NCBI RefSeq assembly: GCF_030817535.1
Contig: NZ_JAUSZL010000002.1
Span: forward strand, 4,030,001-4,094,000
DNA from: Streptomyces sp. V3I8
GTDB taxonomy: Bacteria; Actinomycetota; Actinomycetes; Streptomycetales; Streptomycetaceae
Direction: 5' to 3'
DNA length: 64,000 bases
The notes under the pieces are model-generated. The model saw nothing but the letters and a program-made list of their open reading frames with translations. It did not search any database and was not told where the DNA came from. Both the position numbers and the translations under genes were made by a program. This document shows, piece by piece, positions 17,415-24,878 of the stretch; within the stretch, counting starts at the first letter, position 1; the number at the start of each line of letters is the position of its first letter.

Positions 17415-18284
17415 TCAGGTCGCCAGCAAGTTCCATACGGAGTCGAACCAGGACTGCATGGTGTCGACGTAAACCGATCCGGTCGAGTTCGGATCATCGT
17501 CCGCGGCGTAGTGCATGAGAGTGGCTCCGACACCGAGCACGTCAAGGGCATCGATCTCCTCACCGTCCTCCAGGACGATGCGCCGCTCGGTCACCTTGTA
17601 CAGCCCGTGCAGTGCGGCCGAGCCGTTCAGCATGTACAGCTTGAAGGCCGGCGTCAGCGGTGCGTGGCGAATCTGCAGGTCGACGGCCGGGACAGCACGC
17701 TGGACCCTCAGCTCTTGAAGCACCTCCCGCAACGAGGCCGCATGGCGGCGGGTGAGGGAGAGCAACCGTGCCTTCACCCGCGGATCGTCCGGCGTCTCCA
17801 TGGACCGGGGATAGGGAAGGTCCAGTTCCTCGGCGGGCAGCAACATGCGCAGTGAGATGCGCTGTGGCGCGATCTGCTTGGCGCGGATCCGCTCCGCCTG
17901 GACCCGGATGTGGGCGTCGAGGGACTCCGACGTCAGGGTGTAGACGTCGAGCGAGACTTCAGGCTCCTCGAAGGCTTCGGCGATGATCGGTCCCAGCATG
18001 ACTGCCCGACCTTGCGCCGAGGGCCTCGGCGTCACGGGCTGAATGCGCTGGACCTTGACCACTCGTGATCCACTGCCCTGCCTGGATTCGATCCAGCCCT
18101 CGCTGACGAGCTCCCTCAGTACCCGTTGGACGGTGTCGCGGGAGACCCCGAACTCCGTGGCCAGCACGCGCTGCGGCGGCAGAAGGGCACCCACGGCGTA
18201 CGTCCCACCGACCATGCGGTTGCGCAGTTCCTCCAGGACGCGCACGAATTCCCTGCCGCCCTCGCCGCTCCGCTCGTCACTCAC
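17415..18284 (-). CDS. GntR-family regulator, DevA subfamily
   Basis: 289 residues. Winged HTH at about 10-75 (VLEELRNRMVGGTYAVGALL, FGVSRDTVQRVLRELVSEGW). The ~190-residue effector domain (about 100-289) shares with DevA VSLDVYTLTSESL, ISLRMLLP, DDP..K.R, LTPAFKLYMLN, ALHGLYKVTERRI and a closing WFDSVWNLL. It is the most divergent of the three paralogues here. The GTG at 18284 is chosen because TACGTT stands 6 bases upstream, the same spacing as in the other two; a TTG 11 codons earlier is less likely. It heads a unit with the kinase and anchored-domain genes and faces a small membrane-protein gene. Confidence 0.8.
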   Translation of the reverse strand: MSDERSGEGGREFVRVLEELRNRMVGGTYAVGALLPPQRVLATEFGVSRDTVQRVLRELVSEGWIESRQGSGSRVVKVQRIQPVTPRPSAQGRAVMLGPIIAEAFEEPEVSLDVYTLTSESLDAHIRVQAERIRAKQIAPQRISLRMLLPAEELDLPYPRSMETPDDPRVKARLLSLTRRHAASLREVLQELRVQRAVPAVDLQIRHAPLTPAFKLYMLNGSAALHGLYKVTERRIVLEDGEEIDALDVLGVGATLMHYAADDDPNSTGSVYVDTMQSWFDSVWNLLAT

Positions 18285-18290
18285 ACGGCG

Positions 18291-18296
18291 AACGTA
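18291..18296 (-). promoter_or_regulatory. predicted -10 (TACGTT) of a leaderless transcript
   Basis: Six bases before the GTG of the DevA-type regulator at 18284. Confidence 0.5.
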
Positions 18297-18342
18297 CCTC
18301 TTCCGGCCTGTCGACAAACCGGATTTCAGTCAAATCGGCAGT

Positions 18343-18358
18343 CCAACTTGAAAGTTGG
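18343..18358. promoter_or_regulatory. operator-like inverted repeat
   Basis: CCAACTTGAAAGTTGG, 7-2-7 and perfect, in the divergent region of the regulator and the small membrane gene. Its half-site (AAGTTGG) recurs in the two paralogous regions at 20348 and 21719. A second palindrome GTCCAATTGGAC is at 18403-18414. Confidence 0.65.
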
Positions 18359-18455
18359 TTAAGGGATCTGCTCACCCGGGGACACCAAATTCAAGGCAAC
18401 CAGTCCAATTGGACCGCTTGTTGATCGCTTCAGTGAAGTAAACGGGGTGGGGAAC

Positions 18456-18644
18456 ATGGTCTTCTTCCAACTACTGGGCGCTTGCATCAGGCTCGCCCTC
18501 TCGCAGCTGGTCCAGTCGAGGCTCGGATTCACCGGGCTGGTCCTGCTGGCCCTCCTGCTGGTGGGGGTGCGGGCCGGCCACCCGCGATTGGCCTGGTGGT
18601 CGGCCGGGCTCTTCTTCCTGCTGACACTCCAGTTGCAGGCTTGA
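18456..18644 (+). CDS. small membrane protein paired with DevA-type regulator (copy 1)
   Basis: 62 residues, two hydrophobic segments (about 2-18 and 25-40) plus a third near 45-60. It aligns with the other two copies over LGACIRLALSQLVQSRLGF, with the glycine-rich turn, VG(V/L/I)(R/K) and a hydrophobic end. GGGGTGGGG precedes the ATG; an in-frame GTG at 18447 is possible. It is divergent from the GntR gene and ends 6 bp before the convergent devB stop. No known function. Copy 1 lacks the Glu of the EQ motif (SQ instead). Confidence 0.65.
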   Translation: MVFFQLLGACIRLALSQLVQSRLGFTGLVLLALLLVGVRAGHPRLAWWSAGLFFLLTLQLQA

Positions 18645-18650
18645 GCCACC

Positions 18651-19388
18651 TCACGACCGGCTCCGGAGAACCCCCAGCACCGGCTCCAACGAGGCCACCA
18701 CGTACCGGGCCCCGGCGTCCCGCAGCAGTTTCTCCTTGCGCTCGTTGCGCGCGTAGCCCAGGAACGGGACTCCGGCCGATTCGGCGGCCAGGTAGTCCGA
18801 CGGGGCGTCGCCGATCATGAGGGCGGACCGCGGGGCGGCGCCGAGGGCGTTCAGGGCCCGGTTCAGGCAGTGCGGGTGCGGTTTGAGGTGGTCCAGGTCC
18901 TGGGTGCGGCCGTAGATGTTCGGCGCGAAGCAGCCGGACAGGCCCCGGCTCTCCAGGTAGGTCGCCGCCGTGCGGGGCGAGTTGTTCGTCGCCACGGCCA
19001 GCCTCGCCCCCACCGCGCTCCAGGTCCGTATCAGCGGGTCCGCGAACTCGGTGGGCCAGGCGGAGGGCGCCGCCTTGAGTTCCTGCTGGGTGAGGCGGTC
19101 CTCCAGCTCGACCACCAGGTCGCTGTGCGGATGGCGGCGGTTGACCGCGTACAGGACCGCCATCGGGTCGGGGTGGACGCGTTCCTGCGCGGTGAGCAGT
19201 TCGCGCAGGCCCTGGCGTTCGAGCCATTCCACCAGGTCCTTCGCCACGTCCTGCGCCGAATGCCCCGCGAAGAGCCGGCAGATCGGCCCGTCGAAGTCGA
19301 AGAGGACGAAGCGGGCCCGCTCGATCACCGCGCGCAGGTTCTCTGTCTCTGTAGCCACCGGACCAGTCTGCTTCGTATCAGGAGTCAC
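18651..19388 (-). CDS. devB: HAD-superfamily phosphatase DevB
   Basis: 245 residues. HAD motif I is VLFDFDGPICRLF, with both nucleophile and acid Asp. Motif II is VATNNSPRTA, motif III has Lys in LKPHPHCLNRAL, and motif IV is LMIGDAPSDYLAA, typical of phosphoglycolate-phosphatase-like HADs with an alpha-helical cap. In S. coelicolor a HAD protein gene called devB is cotranscribed with devA, as is implied here: the GTG at 19388 overlaps the devA stop (TAGTG). A second GTG at 19358 is an alternative start. Substrate unknown; a link to development is known only for the S. coelicolor pair. Confidence 0.8.
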   Translation of the reverse strand: MTPDTKQTGPVATETENLRAVIERARFVLFDFDGPICRLFAGHSAQDVAKDLVEWLERQGLRELLTAQERVHPDPMAVLYAVNRRHPHSDLVVELEDRLTQQELKAAPSAWPTEFADPLIRTWSAVGARLAVATNNSPRTAATYLESRGLSGCFAPNIYGRTQDLDHLKPHPHCLNRALNALGAAPRSALMIGDAPSDYLAAESAGVPFLGYARNERKEKLLRDAGARYVVASLEPVLGVLRSRS

Positions 19389-20260
19389 TAGGAGAGTGTC
19401 AGGTCCGTCGTGATGGTTTCCCAGAGGCCGTCGAACCACTTCTGCGACTCCTCCACGAACGCGGCGTCGCGCTGCCCCGACCGCGTCCAGAAGGAGAAGA
19501 GGAGGGACTTGGAGCCGAGCGCGTCGTACATCTCCAGGGTCCGGCTCTCGTACGGCTCCTCGCGGCGCGTGAGGACGTAGTAGCCGATCAGCGCCTCGGC
19601 TCCGTTGAGCAGGTAGAGCTTGACCGGCGGGGTGAACGGCAGGGCGCGGAACGTGACGTTCACGTCGATGCCGTGCGAGGAGCGCAGGGCGTTGAGGTTG
19701 TGCCGCAGGACATGGGCCTGCGCGTTGCGCATGTCCAGCCAGCGCTGGTGGACCGGGTCGTCCTCGGCGGTGCTGTCGACGGAGACGGGGAAGGCGAGGG
19801 TGATCTCCCGGGACGGCACCAGGATGCGGACGTCGATCGACTCGGGGCGCAGGGTGCCGTCGTGGATCCGGCGGACCGGGTCCCCGATGGCCAGCATCAG
19901 CGTCTCGGCCGTGTGGCACACGACGTCGATACGCACACGCTGCGCGCCGAACGCCTCCACCAGCCGCGGCGCCAGCCCCACCATCGTCGGCTGGGGCTCG
20001 TCCCGCGTCGGGGGCACGTCCGCGATGCGGGGCGGACTGCCCTTGCTGACGTTGCTGAGGAGGCCGTCGTCCTGGAGGGCGCGCAGGGCCTGGCGGACCG
20101 TGCCGCGTTCCACGCCGAACTCCTCGGCGAGCTCGGCCTGGGTGGGCAGGCGGTCGCCGGCGCGCAGGGTGCCCGCGCGTATGCGGTCGCGCAGGATGTC
20201 GGCGATCTCCTGCGCCGAAAGCTTTCTGCTGTCGTTCACTGCCACGTTCTCCTGGGTCAC
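19388..20260 (-). CDS. devA: GntR-family developmental regulator DevA
   Basis: 290 residues. Winged HTH at about 10-80 (AQEIADILRDRIRAGTLRAG, FGVERGTVRQALRALQDDGL), effector domain about 105-290 with VRIDVVCHTAETL, DVRILVPSREI, DDPVHQRWL, FTPPVKLYLLNGAEALIGYY and WFDGLWETI. DevA is required for normal aerial development in S. coelicolor, acts as a repressor and belongs to its own GntR subfamily. The GTG at 20260 is chosen by alignment with the paralogue at 21633 (V-x-x-E-x-x-A-V-N) and by TAGCGT 6 bases upstream. Identity as devA rests on the devB partner and on the family. Confidence 0.85.
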   Translation of the reverse strand: MTQENVAVNDSRKLSAQEIADILRDRIRAGTLRAGDRLPTQAELAEEFGVERGTVRQALRALQDDGLLSNVSKGSPPRIADVPPTRDEPQPTMVGLAPRLVEAFGAQRVRIDVVCHTAETLMLAIGDPVRRIHDGTLRPESIDVRILVPSREITLAFPVSVDSTAEDDPVHQRWLDMRNAQAHVLRHNLNALRSSHGIDVNVTFRALPFTPPVKLYLLNGAEALIGYYVLTRREEPYESRTLEMYDALGSKSLLFSFWTRSGQRDAAFVEESQKWFDGLWETITTDLTLS

Positions 20261-20266
20261 GACCAA

Positions 20267-20272
20267 ACGCTA
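20267..20272 (-). promoter_or_regulatory. predicted -10 (TAGCGT) of devA, leaderless
   Basis: TAGCGT, six bases, then GTG. The paralogue devE shows the same layout and near-identical sequence (GTTGTAG.GTT.GGTCGTG), so the promoter and start are conserved together. Confidence 0.6.
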
Positions 20273-20347
20273 CAACCTGGGCCCATCTAAAGGGACTTGT
20301 TTGAAAGTTGTTTGCGACTAGGTACCAACTGGGGATAACTTAAGCAT

Positions 20348-20362
20348 AGTTGGTAACCAACT
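20348..20362. promoter_or_regulatory. operator-like inverted repeat in the devA divergent region
   Basis: AGTTGGTAACCAACT (7-1-7, perfect). It lies in a longer block, GATAACTT-N7-AGTTGGTNACCAACTTCA, that is repeated almost unchanged in the devE region at 21707-21738. A further half-site GGTACCAACT is at about 20321. Confidence 0.7.
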
Positions 20363-20457
20363 TCAAAGAGATGGCGGAAGTTCCGCCTCCTCTCGCAAGG
20401 AGTTGGCACGTAGGAAGGTTCCGCATCCGTACCGCACGATCCGAAGGAGGATCCACC

Positions 20458-20646
20458 ATGCCCGCCATCGCCCTCTTCTCCGCCCTCCTCGTCGTCGGAT
20501 TCGAACAGTTCGTCGAGTGGCGGTTCGGCCTGGGCGGCGCCGTAGGACTGCTGCTGCTCACCGTGGGCCTCAAGGTCAGAAGCCCCACCTGCAGCTCCGT
20601 CGGGGCCGTCGTCCTGGCCCTGATATTCACAGGACCGGCTCTGTGA
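20458..20646 (+). CDS. small membrane protein paired with DevA (copy 2)
   Basis: 62 residues, two hydrophobic segments (about 3-17 and 24-40) around the motif VVGFEQFVEWRFGLGGAVG, then VGLKVRSPTCSSVGAVVLAL. Strong GAAGGAGG 7 bases before the ATG, shared with copy 3. It is divergent from devA across a spacer that carries the palindromic operator. No function known; it aligns with copies 1 and 3 only among the proteins I recognise. Confidence 0.75.
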   Translation: MPAIALFSALLVVGFEQFVEWRFGLGGAVGLLLLTVGLKVRSPTCSSVGAVVLALIFTGPAL

Positions 20647-20671
20647 CCTGCGGGAACCATCCGCAGCTCAC
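20643..20671. terminator. hairpin after small membrane gene copy 2
   Basis: 11-bp stem with one mismatch (20643-20653 with 20661-20671), 7-base loop, overlapping the stop codon and lying before the convergent devE stop. Confidence 0.55.
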
Positions 20672-20718
20672 ACCGCGCGAGCCCAGCTCGAAGCAGGCCG
20701 TACCACCCGTGGGAGATC

Positions 20719-21633
20719 TCAGCCCGTGAGCACCAGCTCCGAGCTGATGGTCTCCCACAGCGCGTTGAACCACAGGTGCGACTGTTCCACGAACGTCGCG
20801 GCGCGCAGCCCCTCGCCCGGCTCGAAGGCGAACAGCATCGACTGGGTCCCCTCCGCGTCGTACGTCTCCAGGTACTCGTGGTCGATCTCCTCGCCCCGCC
20901 GCTCCAGCGTGTAGTACGCGAAGAGCGCCTCCGCCTCGTTGAGCAGGTACAACTTCACCGGCGGGGTGAACGGCAGGGCCCGGAACGTGATGCGCACGTC
21001 GATGCCGTGCGTCGCCCGTAACGCCAGCAGGTTGTGCTTGAGGACCTGGCCCTGGGCGTTGCGCTGGGCCAGCCAGCGCCGCTGGACCCGCGCCCCGTCC
21101 CCCGTCGCGTCCACCGCCGCCGGGAAGGCGAGGTCGATGTCACGGGACGGCAGCAGGACGCGGACGTCGATCCTGGCCGGTTTCATTCGCCCCTCGTGGA
21201 TGAGCCGCAGCGGTTCGCCCATCGCGAGGGTCAGCGAGACGGCCGTCAGGCACAGCGCGTCGATCGCCACGTGCGGCGCCGAGAAGGCGTCCGTGATGCG
21301 CGAGGCCAGCGCCACCATGGTGGTCCGCGGCGGGGCCGCCGGCCCGGTCAGCGCCTTGTCCACGTCCTGCGCGACCGTCGCCGGGCTGCCCTTGGACACG
21401 TTGGACAGCAGGTTCTCCGACTGCAGGATGCGCAGCGCCTGCCGCACGGTCCCGCGCTCGACCCCGAACTCGTCGGCCAGTCTGGCCTGCGTGGGCATGC
21501 GCGCTCCCGCCCGCAGCTCACCCGACAAGATCCGGCTGCGCAGCTCGTCGGCCACCTCGTGGTGCGACCTCTGCGAACGCTGTGTCTGCTGTGCCCTGTT
21601 CCGCCCGTTGACGGCGGCATGTTCCGGGTCCAC
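20719..21633 (-). CDS. devE: GntR-family regulator, DevA paralogue (DevE-like)
   Basis: 304 residues. HTH at about 22-92 (HEVADELRSRILSGELRAGA, FGVERGTVRQALRILQSENL). The effector domain (about 115-304) has VAIDALCLTAVSLTLAMGEP, DVRVLLPSRDIDLAFP, RVQRRWLAQRNAQ, FTPPVKLYLLNEAEALFAYY and LWFNALWETI. It is much closer to DevA than to the copy at 17415. In S. coelicolor the adjacent devA paralogue has a separate developmental role. The GTG start at 21633 is preceded by TAGGGT at 6 bases. Symbol given by position and similarity only. Confidence 0.8.
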   Translation of the reverse strand: MDPEHAAVNGRNRAQQTQRSQRSHHEVADELRSRILSGELRAGARMPTQARLADEFGVERGTVRQALRILQSENLLSNVSKGSPATVAQDVDKALTGPAAPPRTTMVALASRITDAFSAPHVAIDALCLTAVSLTLAMGEPLRLIHEGRMKPARIDVRVLLPSRDIDLAFPAAVDATGDGARVQRRWLAQRNAQGQVLKHNLLALRATHGIDVRITFRALPFTPPVKLYLLNEAEALFAYYTLERRGEEIDHEYLETYDAEGTQSMLFAFEPGEGLRAATFVEQSHLWFNALWETISSELVLTG

Positions 21634-21639
21634 GACCGA

Positions 21640-21645
21640 ACCCTA
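21640..21645 (-). promoter_or_regulatory. predicted -10 (TAGGGT) of the devE-like gene, leaderless
   Basis: Six bases before GTG at 21633, same layout as devA. Confidence 0.6.
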
Positions 21646-21709
21646 CAACTTCGCGCCATCTTTGGGCAGTTACCGCGAAGGTGGTTATGAGACGCATCCA
21701 AGCGGAGAT

Positions 21710-21738
21710 AACTTCATTGAAGTTGGTGACCAACTTCA
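21710..21738. promoter_or_regulatory. overlapping operator-like palindromes, devE divergent region
   Basis: GAAGTTGGTGACCAACTTC (9-1-9; the flanking T and A extend it to 10-1-10) at 21719-21737, overlapping AACTTCATTGAAGTT (7-1-7) at 21710-21724. The first is the same motif as in the devA region. Confidence 0.7.
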
Positions 21739-21843
21739 GCAACATGGTCAAACTTCCGGGGGGTTGGCCACCGGGGTCGCGAACGGCGACCAGGTGATTC
21801 GGTCCCGGCGGGGGTTGCCGCCCCGTCCCGAAGGAGGGACCGC

Positions 21844-22029
21844 ATGCCGCTCGTAGCCATCGTCGTCGCCGTCCTCGCCATCGCCATGGAGCAGCTGCTC
21901 CAGGTCAAGTACGGAGTGATGGGCGTCGTCGCCTTCGTCGCCCTCGCCATCGGAATCAAGGCCAAGAACTCAATGATCGGCGGCATCGGGGCAGTGATCC
22001 TCGTGGTGCTGCTCGCCCAGTCCGGCTGA
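21844..22029 (+). CDS. small membrane protein paired with the DevA paralogue (copy 3)
   Basis: 61 residues, almost wholly hydrophobic: segment 1 about 3-17, then EQLLQVKYGVMG, segment 2 about 24-37 ending GIKAKNS, and segment 3 about 45-57 (GGIGAVILVVLL). GAAGGAGGGACCGC precedes the ATG, as in copy 2. Divergent from the devE-like gene. Unknown function. Confidence 0.75.
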   Translation: MPLVAIVVAVLAIAMEQLLQVKYGVMGVVAFVALAIGIKAKNSMIGGIGAVILVVLLAQSG

Positions 22030-22051
22030 TCGGACCTCACCGTCCGGCAGC

Positions 22052-22100
22052 CGGCCGACCGGGTTCCCTTCCGGAGGGGAGCCGGGAGCCCGGTCGGCCG
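22052..22100 (+). terminator. strong hairpin after small membrane gene copy 3
   Basis: 12-bp perfect outer stem (22052-22063 with 22089-22100, arm CGGCCGACCGGG), extended inwards by about five more pairs. A second, smaller hairpin follows. Confidence 0.75.
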
Positions 22101-22226
22101 CACCACCGCGGAACGGTCCGCCGTCCGCGGAAGCAGGACCGACGACACAGCAGGACCGACAACAACTGAACAGCTACGGAGCACCACACGCAGCACGCAG
22201 ACCGCGGCAAACACACCGGAGGATGT

Positions 22227-23483
22227 TCAGAAGATGTCCGGGCACCACGGTCGCCTGGATGTACGCAGCAGGGCGTCGGCCAGCCGGGCGGCGCCCTCTC
22301 GTATCTCCTGGACCCGGCCCAGCGCCGCGAGCCGGACCGCCGACTCGTCCCCGAGCCACAGCGACCCCAACCCGGCCACCGGAAGGACCAGTTCGGCCTC
22401 CTCGGTGGTCCGCGCGCAGCTCGCTCCCTCGGGCGAGGCGTCCAGCCGGTACCGGCCCCGGGCGAGTCCGGCCGCGTCCGTCACCTCCAGGACGAGGGCG
22501 CCCGTCGCCCCGTATGTCCGGGCCTCCAGCGCCGCCACGACGTCCAGGATCCGTACCCACAGCCAGTCGGCCTGCGTGGTGATCGCCGCCGCGCGCGGGT
22601 CGGGGAGCAGGTGCGGCAGCAGGTCGTCGGCGGCACGCCGGCCCGTCCGGACGGCCGTGACCCAGTCGATCGAGCAGACGTGCTGCCACAGGGCGCGTTC
22701 CGCGGCCGGCGAGACGGCGATCAGGTCCTTGACCTGCGCGGTCTGCAGCGGCTGCTTCGCGTCCCCCCAGTGGTCGTCCACCGTGTACGTGAGCAGGCCC
22801 TCCGTCTCGCCCCGCGCGTTGCGGTACACGGCGTGGAACGGCTCGGTCCAGGCCGCCCGGTCCGGCACCGGCCCGCCCGTGGCCGTCTGCCACCACCGCT
22901 CGCTCCGGTCGATCGCGCCCGGCTGCGAACGCCTGAGCCGCTCGTGCAGCTCCGGCCCGTTCTTCCGTACGTCGTCGCCGTCCACGAGGTCGACACGGCC
23001 GCCGTCGCCGGGTCCGGCCCACCGGGGGTCGAGCCCCGTCCGCGGGACGTCGACCGTCCACTCGGCGGTCGTGGTGGCCGCCCCGAACCCGTACCGGCCG
23101 TAGATCGGGTACTCCGCGGCGATCAGCGTCGCCACCACGTCTCCGCGTTCCCGCGCGGCCGCCAGGTCCTGGGCCATCATCCGCGTGAGGATGCCCCGGC
23201 GGCGGTGGGTCGAGGTCACGGTGACGTTCGAGATCGCGTCGGCCCGTACGGCCGTGCCGCCCACCGCGGTGATCTCCTGCGCGAACGACCGGAAGGTCCC
23301 CACGCACCGCTGCCCGTCGAAGGCCCCCAGCGTCCGCTCGGGCACGATGTAGGTGCTGCGGTCCGCGATCTCCGCCTCCGACGGGCCGGGCGGCCGCAGG
23401 AACCCGGTGTTCATGGCGCGGATCCAGTCGGGGATCTCGTCGGCACGGATGGGGCGTACGTCGATGTCGTCGCGCGAACTCAT
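22227..23483 (-). CDS. Eis-like GNAT N-acetyltransferase
   Basis: 418 residues. N-terminal GNAT domain with acetyl-CoA-binding [18 protein letters not shown] (about 90-110), a second GNAT-like half and a C-terminal SCP2-like domain. The chain ends in CPDIF; in Eis the free C-terminal carboxylate serves in catalysis and this ending fits. Family members acetylate aminoglycosides or lysines; the physiological substrate here is unknown. TAGCGT 6 bases before the ATG predicts a leaderless mRNA. Confidence 0.85.
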   Translation of the reverse strand: MSSRDDIDVRPIRADEIPDWIRAMNTGFLRPPGPSEAEIADRSTYIVPERTLGAFDGQRCVGTFRSFAQEITAVGGTAVRADAISNVTVTSTHRRRGILTRMMAQDLAAARERGDVVATLIAAEYPIYGRYGFGAATTTAEWTVDVPRTGLDPRWAGPGDGGRVDLVDGDDVRKNGPELHERLRRSQPGAIDRSERWWQTATGGPVPDRAAWTEPFHAVYRNARGETEGLLTYTVDDHWGDAKQPLQTAQVKDLIAVSPAAERALWQHVCSIDWVTAVRTGRRAADDLLPHLLPDPRAAAITTQADWLWVRILDVVAALEARTYGATGALVLEVTDAAGLARGRYRLDASPEGASCARTTEEAELVLPVAGLGSLWLGDESAVRLAALGRVQEIREGAARLADALLRTSRRPWCPDIF

Positions 23484-23489
23484 GGGGTC

Positions 23490-23495
23490 ACGCTA
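23490..23495 (-). promoter_or_regulatory. predicted -10 (TAGCGT) of the Eis-like gene
   Basis: Six bases before the ATG at 23483. Confidence 0.5.
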
Positions 23496-23527
23496 GGCAT
23501 ACGGCGCGGGAGGTGTCGTGCGGATTT

Positions 23528-23612
23528 CACACCCCGGGACCGGACTCGGGACCGGACCTCGGGACCGGACTCGGGACCGGACCTCGGACCCTGGACCCCG
23601 GGACCGGCTCCG
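23528..23612. repeat. GGGACCGGACTC-type tandem repeats
   Basis: Five to six copies of a 12-bp unit (GGGACCGGACTC / CCTC variants) between rsiG and the Eis-like gene. Confidence 0.7.
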
Positions 23613-23632
23613 CGGCCGGGCCCGGGAACCGG

Positions 23633-24247
23633 CTACATCAGCAGGTCGTCCACCTGGGCCTCGCCCTCCCGGTACCTGCGGGCGATCTCCGCGCTGCAGT
23701 CGTCGGCCGTCCGCTGCAGCTCCTGCCGCCGTCGTGAGACCTGCTGCTCGTAGCCCACGAGCCGCGCCATCCCGGCGTTCAGCTCCGCGTCCGTACGCGC
23801 CTCCAGGTCCGACAGCTCGACCTCGGCGAGCATGTCGGCGGCCAGCAGCCGGTACTCCTCGCCGTACGGCGTCCCGACGGTCACGTGCCGCGCCGACGAG
23901 CGGTGCCGGGCGGGCGCGTCCGTCAGGATCTCCGACAGCCGCGCGACGACCGACGCCTCCTCGACGACAGGGGTCCCGGGGCCGCCGGCCCGGCCCCCCC
24001 GGGGACCCGTACGCCGCCCCAGCTCGGCCCGCAGGATGTCGATCCGGCCCTGCAGCAGCCGTCGTACGTAACTCAGATCGGCCTCGTCCCGGTGCGCGTC
24101 CCGGCGCAGACCGCGCAGCTCCGGCAGCCGCAGGCCGCCCAGCGGTGACGCGGGTTCCGGCATCGGGCTGTCCGTCCGCTGGGCCGGCGGACCCACCCGG
24201 GTCAGTGAAACGGGCCCGGGTGACCGCCCCGTACTCGGTGTGCTCAT
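23633..24247 (-). CDS. rsiG: c-di-GMP-dependent anti-sigma factor RsiG
   Basis: 204 residues, mostly helical. It contains both copies of the RsiG ligand signature E-x3-S-x2-R-x3-Q-x3-D: E55/S59/R62/Q66/D70 in EADLSYVRRLLQGRID, and E167/S171/R174/Q178/D182 in EQQVSRRRQELQRTAD. In Streptomyces RsiG binds two c-di-GMP and then sequesters the sporulation sigma factor WhiG, so high c-di-GMP delays late development. The ATG at 24247 begins the family sequence MSTPSTGRSPGP. Both motifs are intact, so function should be conserved. whiG itself is not in this window. Confidence 0.92.
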   Translation of the reverse strand: MSTPSTGRSPGPVSLTRVGPPAQRTDSPMPEPASPLGGLRLPELRGLRRDAHRDEADLSYVRRLLQGRIDILRAELGRRTGPRGGRAGGPGTPVVEEASVVARLSEILTDAPARHRSSARHVTVGTPYGEEYRLLAADMLAEVELSDLEARTDAELNAGMARLVGYEQQVSRRRQELQRTADDCSAEIARRYREGEAQVDDLLM

Positions 24248-24418
24248 GTGCCTCGACCGTCCCCTCGACCGGCGTGTGTGAGCATCGTGCCACCCCAAGT
24301 GGCCGCTATGTGACCGAGTGCCCCCGATCGGCCCCAGATGGACTGTTAAGGAGCAATACGAAAGACCCTGTACGGACGCCGTACGGGCGCCGACCGGACG
24401 CACGGCATGATGGTCCGT

Positions 24419-24844
24419 ATGCGTGCGGTGGTGCAGAGGGTGGACGGCGCGAGCGTCGTCGTGGACGGCGAGACGGTCGGGGAGATCGACGGCGAGGGGC
24501 TGTGCGTCCTCGTCGGGGTGACCCATGAGGACACGAAGGAGAAGGCGGCCCAACTGGCCCGCAAGCTCTGGTCCGTGCGGATGCTGACGGACGAGAGGTC
24601 GTGCTCCGACATCGACGCGCCGCTGCTCGTCGTCAGCCAGTTCACCCTCTACGGGGACGCCCGCAAGGGCCGACGCCCCACCTGGAACGCGGCGGCCCCC
24701 GGCGACGTGGCCGAGCCCCTGGTGGACGAGGTGGTGGCGCAACTGCGTGCACTGGGCGCGACGGTGGCCACGGGAAGGTTCGGCGCGAAGATGCGCGTCT
24801 CGCTGACGAACGACGGCCCGTTCACGGTGCTCGTCGAGATGTGA
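24419..24844 (+). CDS. dtd: D-aminoacyl-tRNA deacylase
   Basis: 141 residues. Hydrolyses D-aminoacyl-tRNAs (and glycine mischarged on tRNA-Ala) in the cytosol. Both active-site motifs are present: SQFTLYGD and [11 protein letters not shown] (Gly-cis-Pro). The usual N-terminus MRAVVQRV fixes the start at 24419, and not the two ATGs at 24407/24410. CATGAT, 7 bases before, may be a -10. Convergent with ygfZ. Confidence 0.93.
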   Translation: MRAVVQRVDGASVVVDGETVGEIDGEGLCVLVGVTHEDTKEKAAQLARKLWSVRMLTDERSCSDIDAPLLVVSQFTLYGDARKGRRPTWNAAAPGDVAEPLVDEVVAQLRALGATVATGRFGAKMRVSLTNDGPFTVLVEM

Positions 24845-24878
24845 GTCCCGGGCAGCAGCGGGTGCCGCGGGGGCCCGC

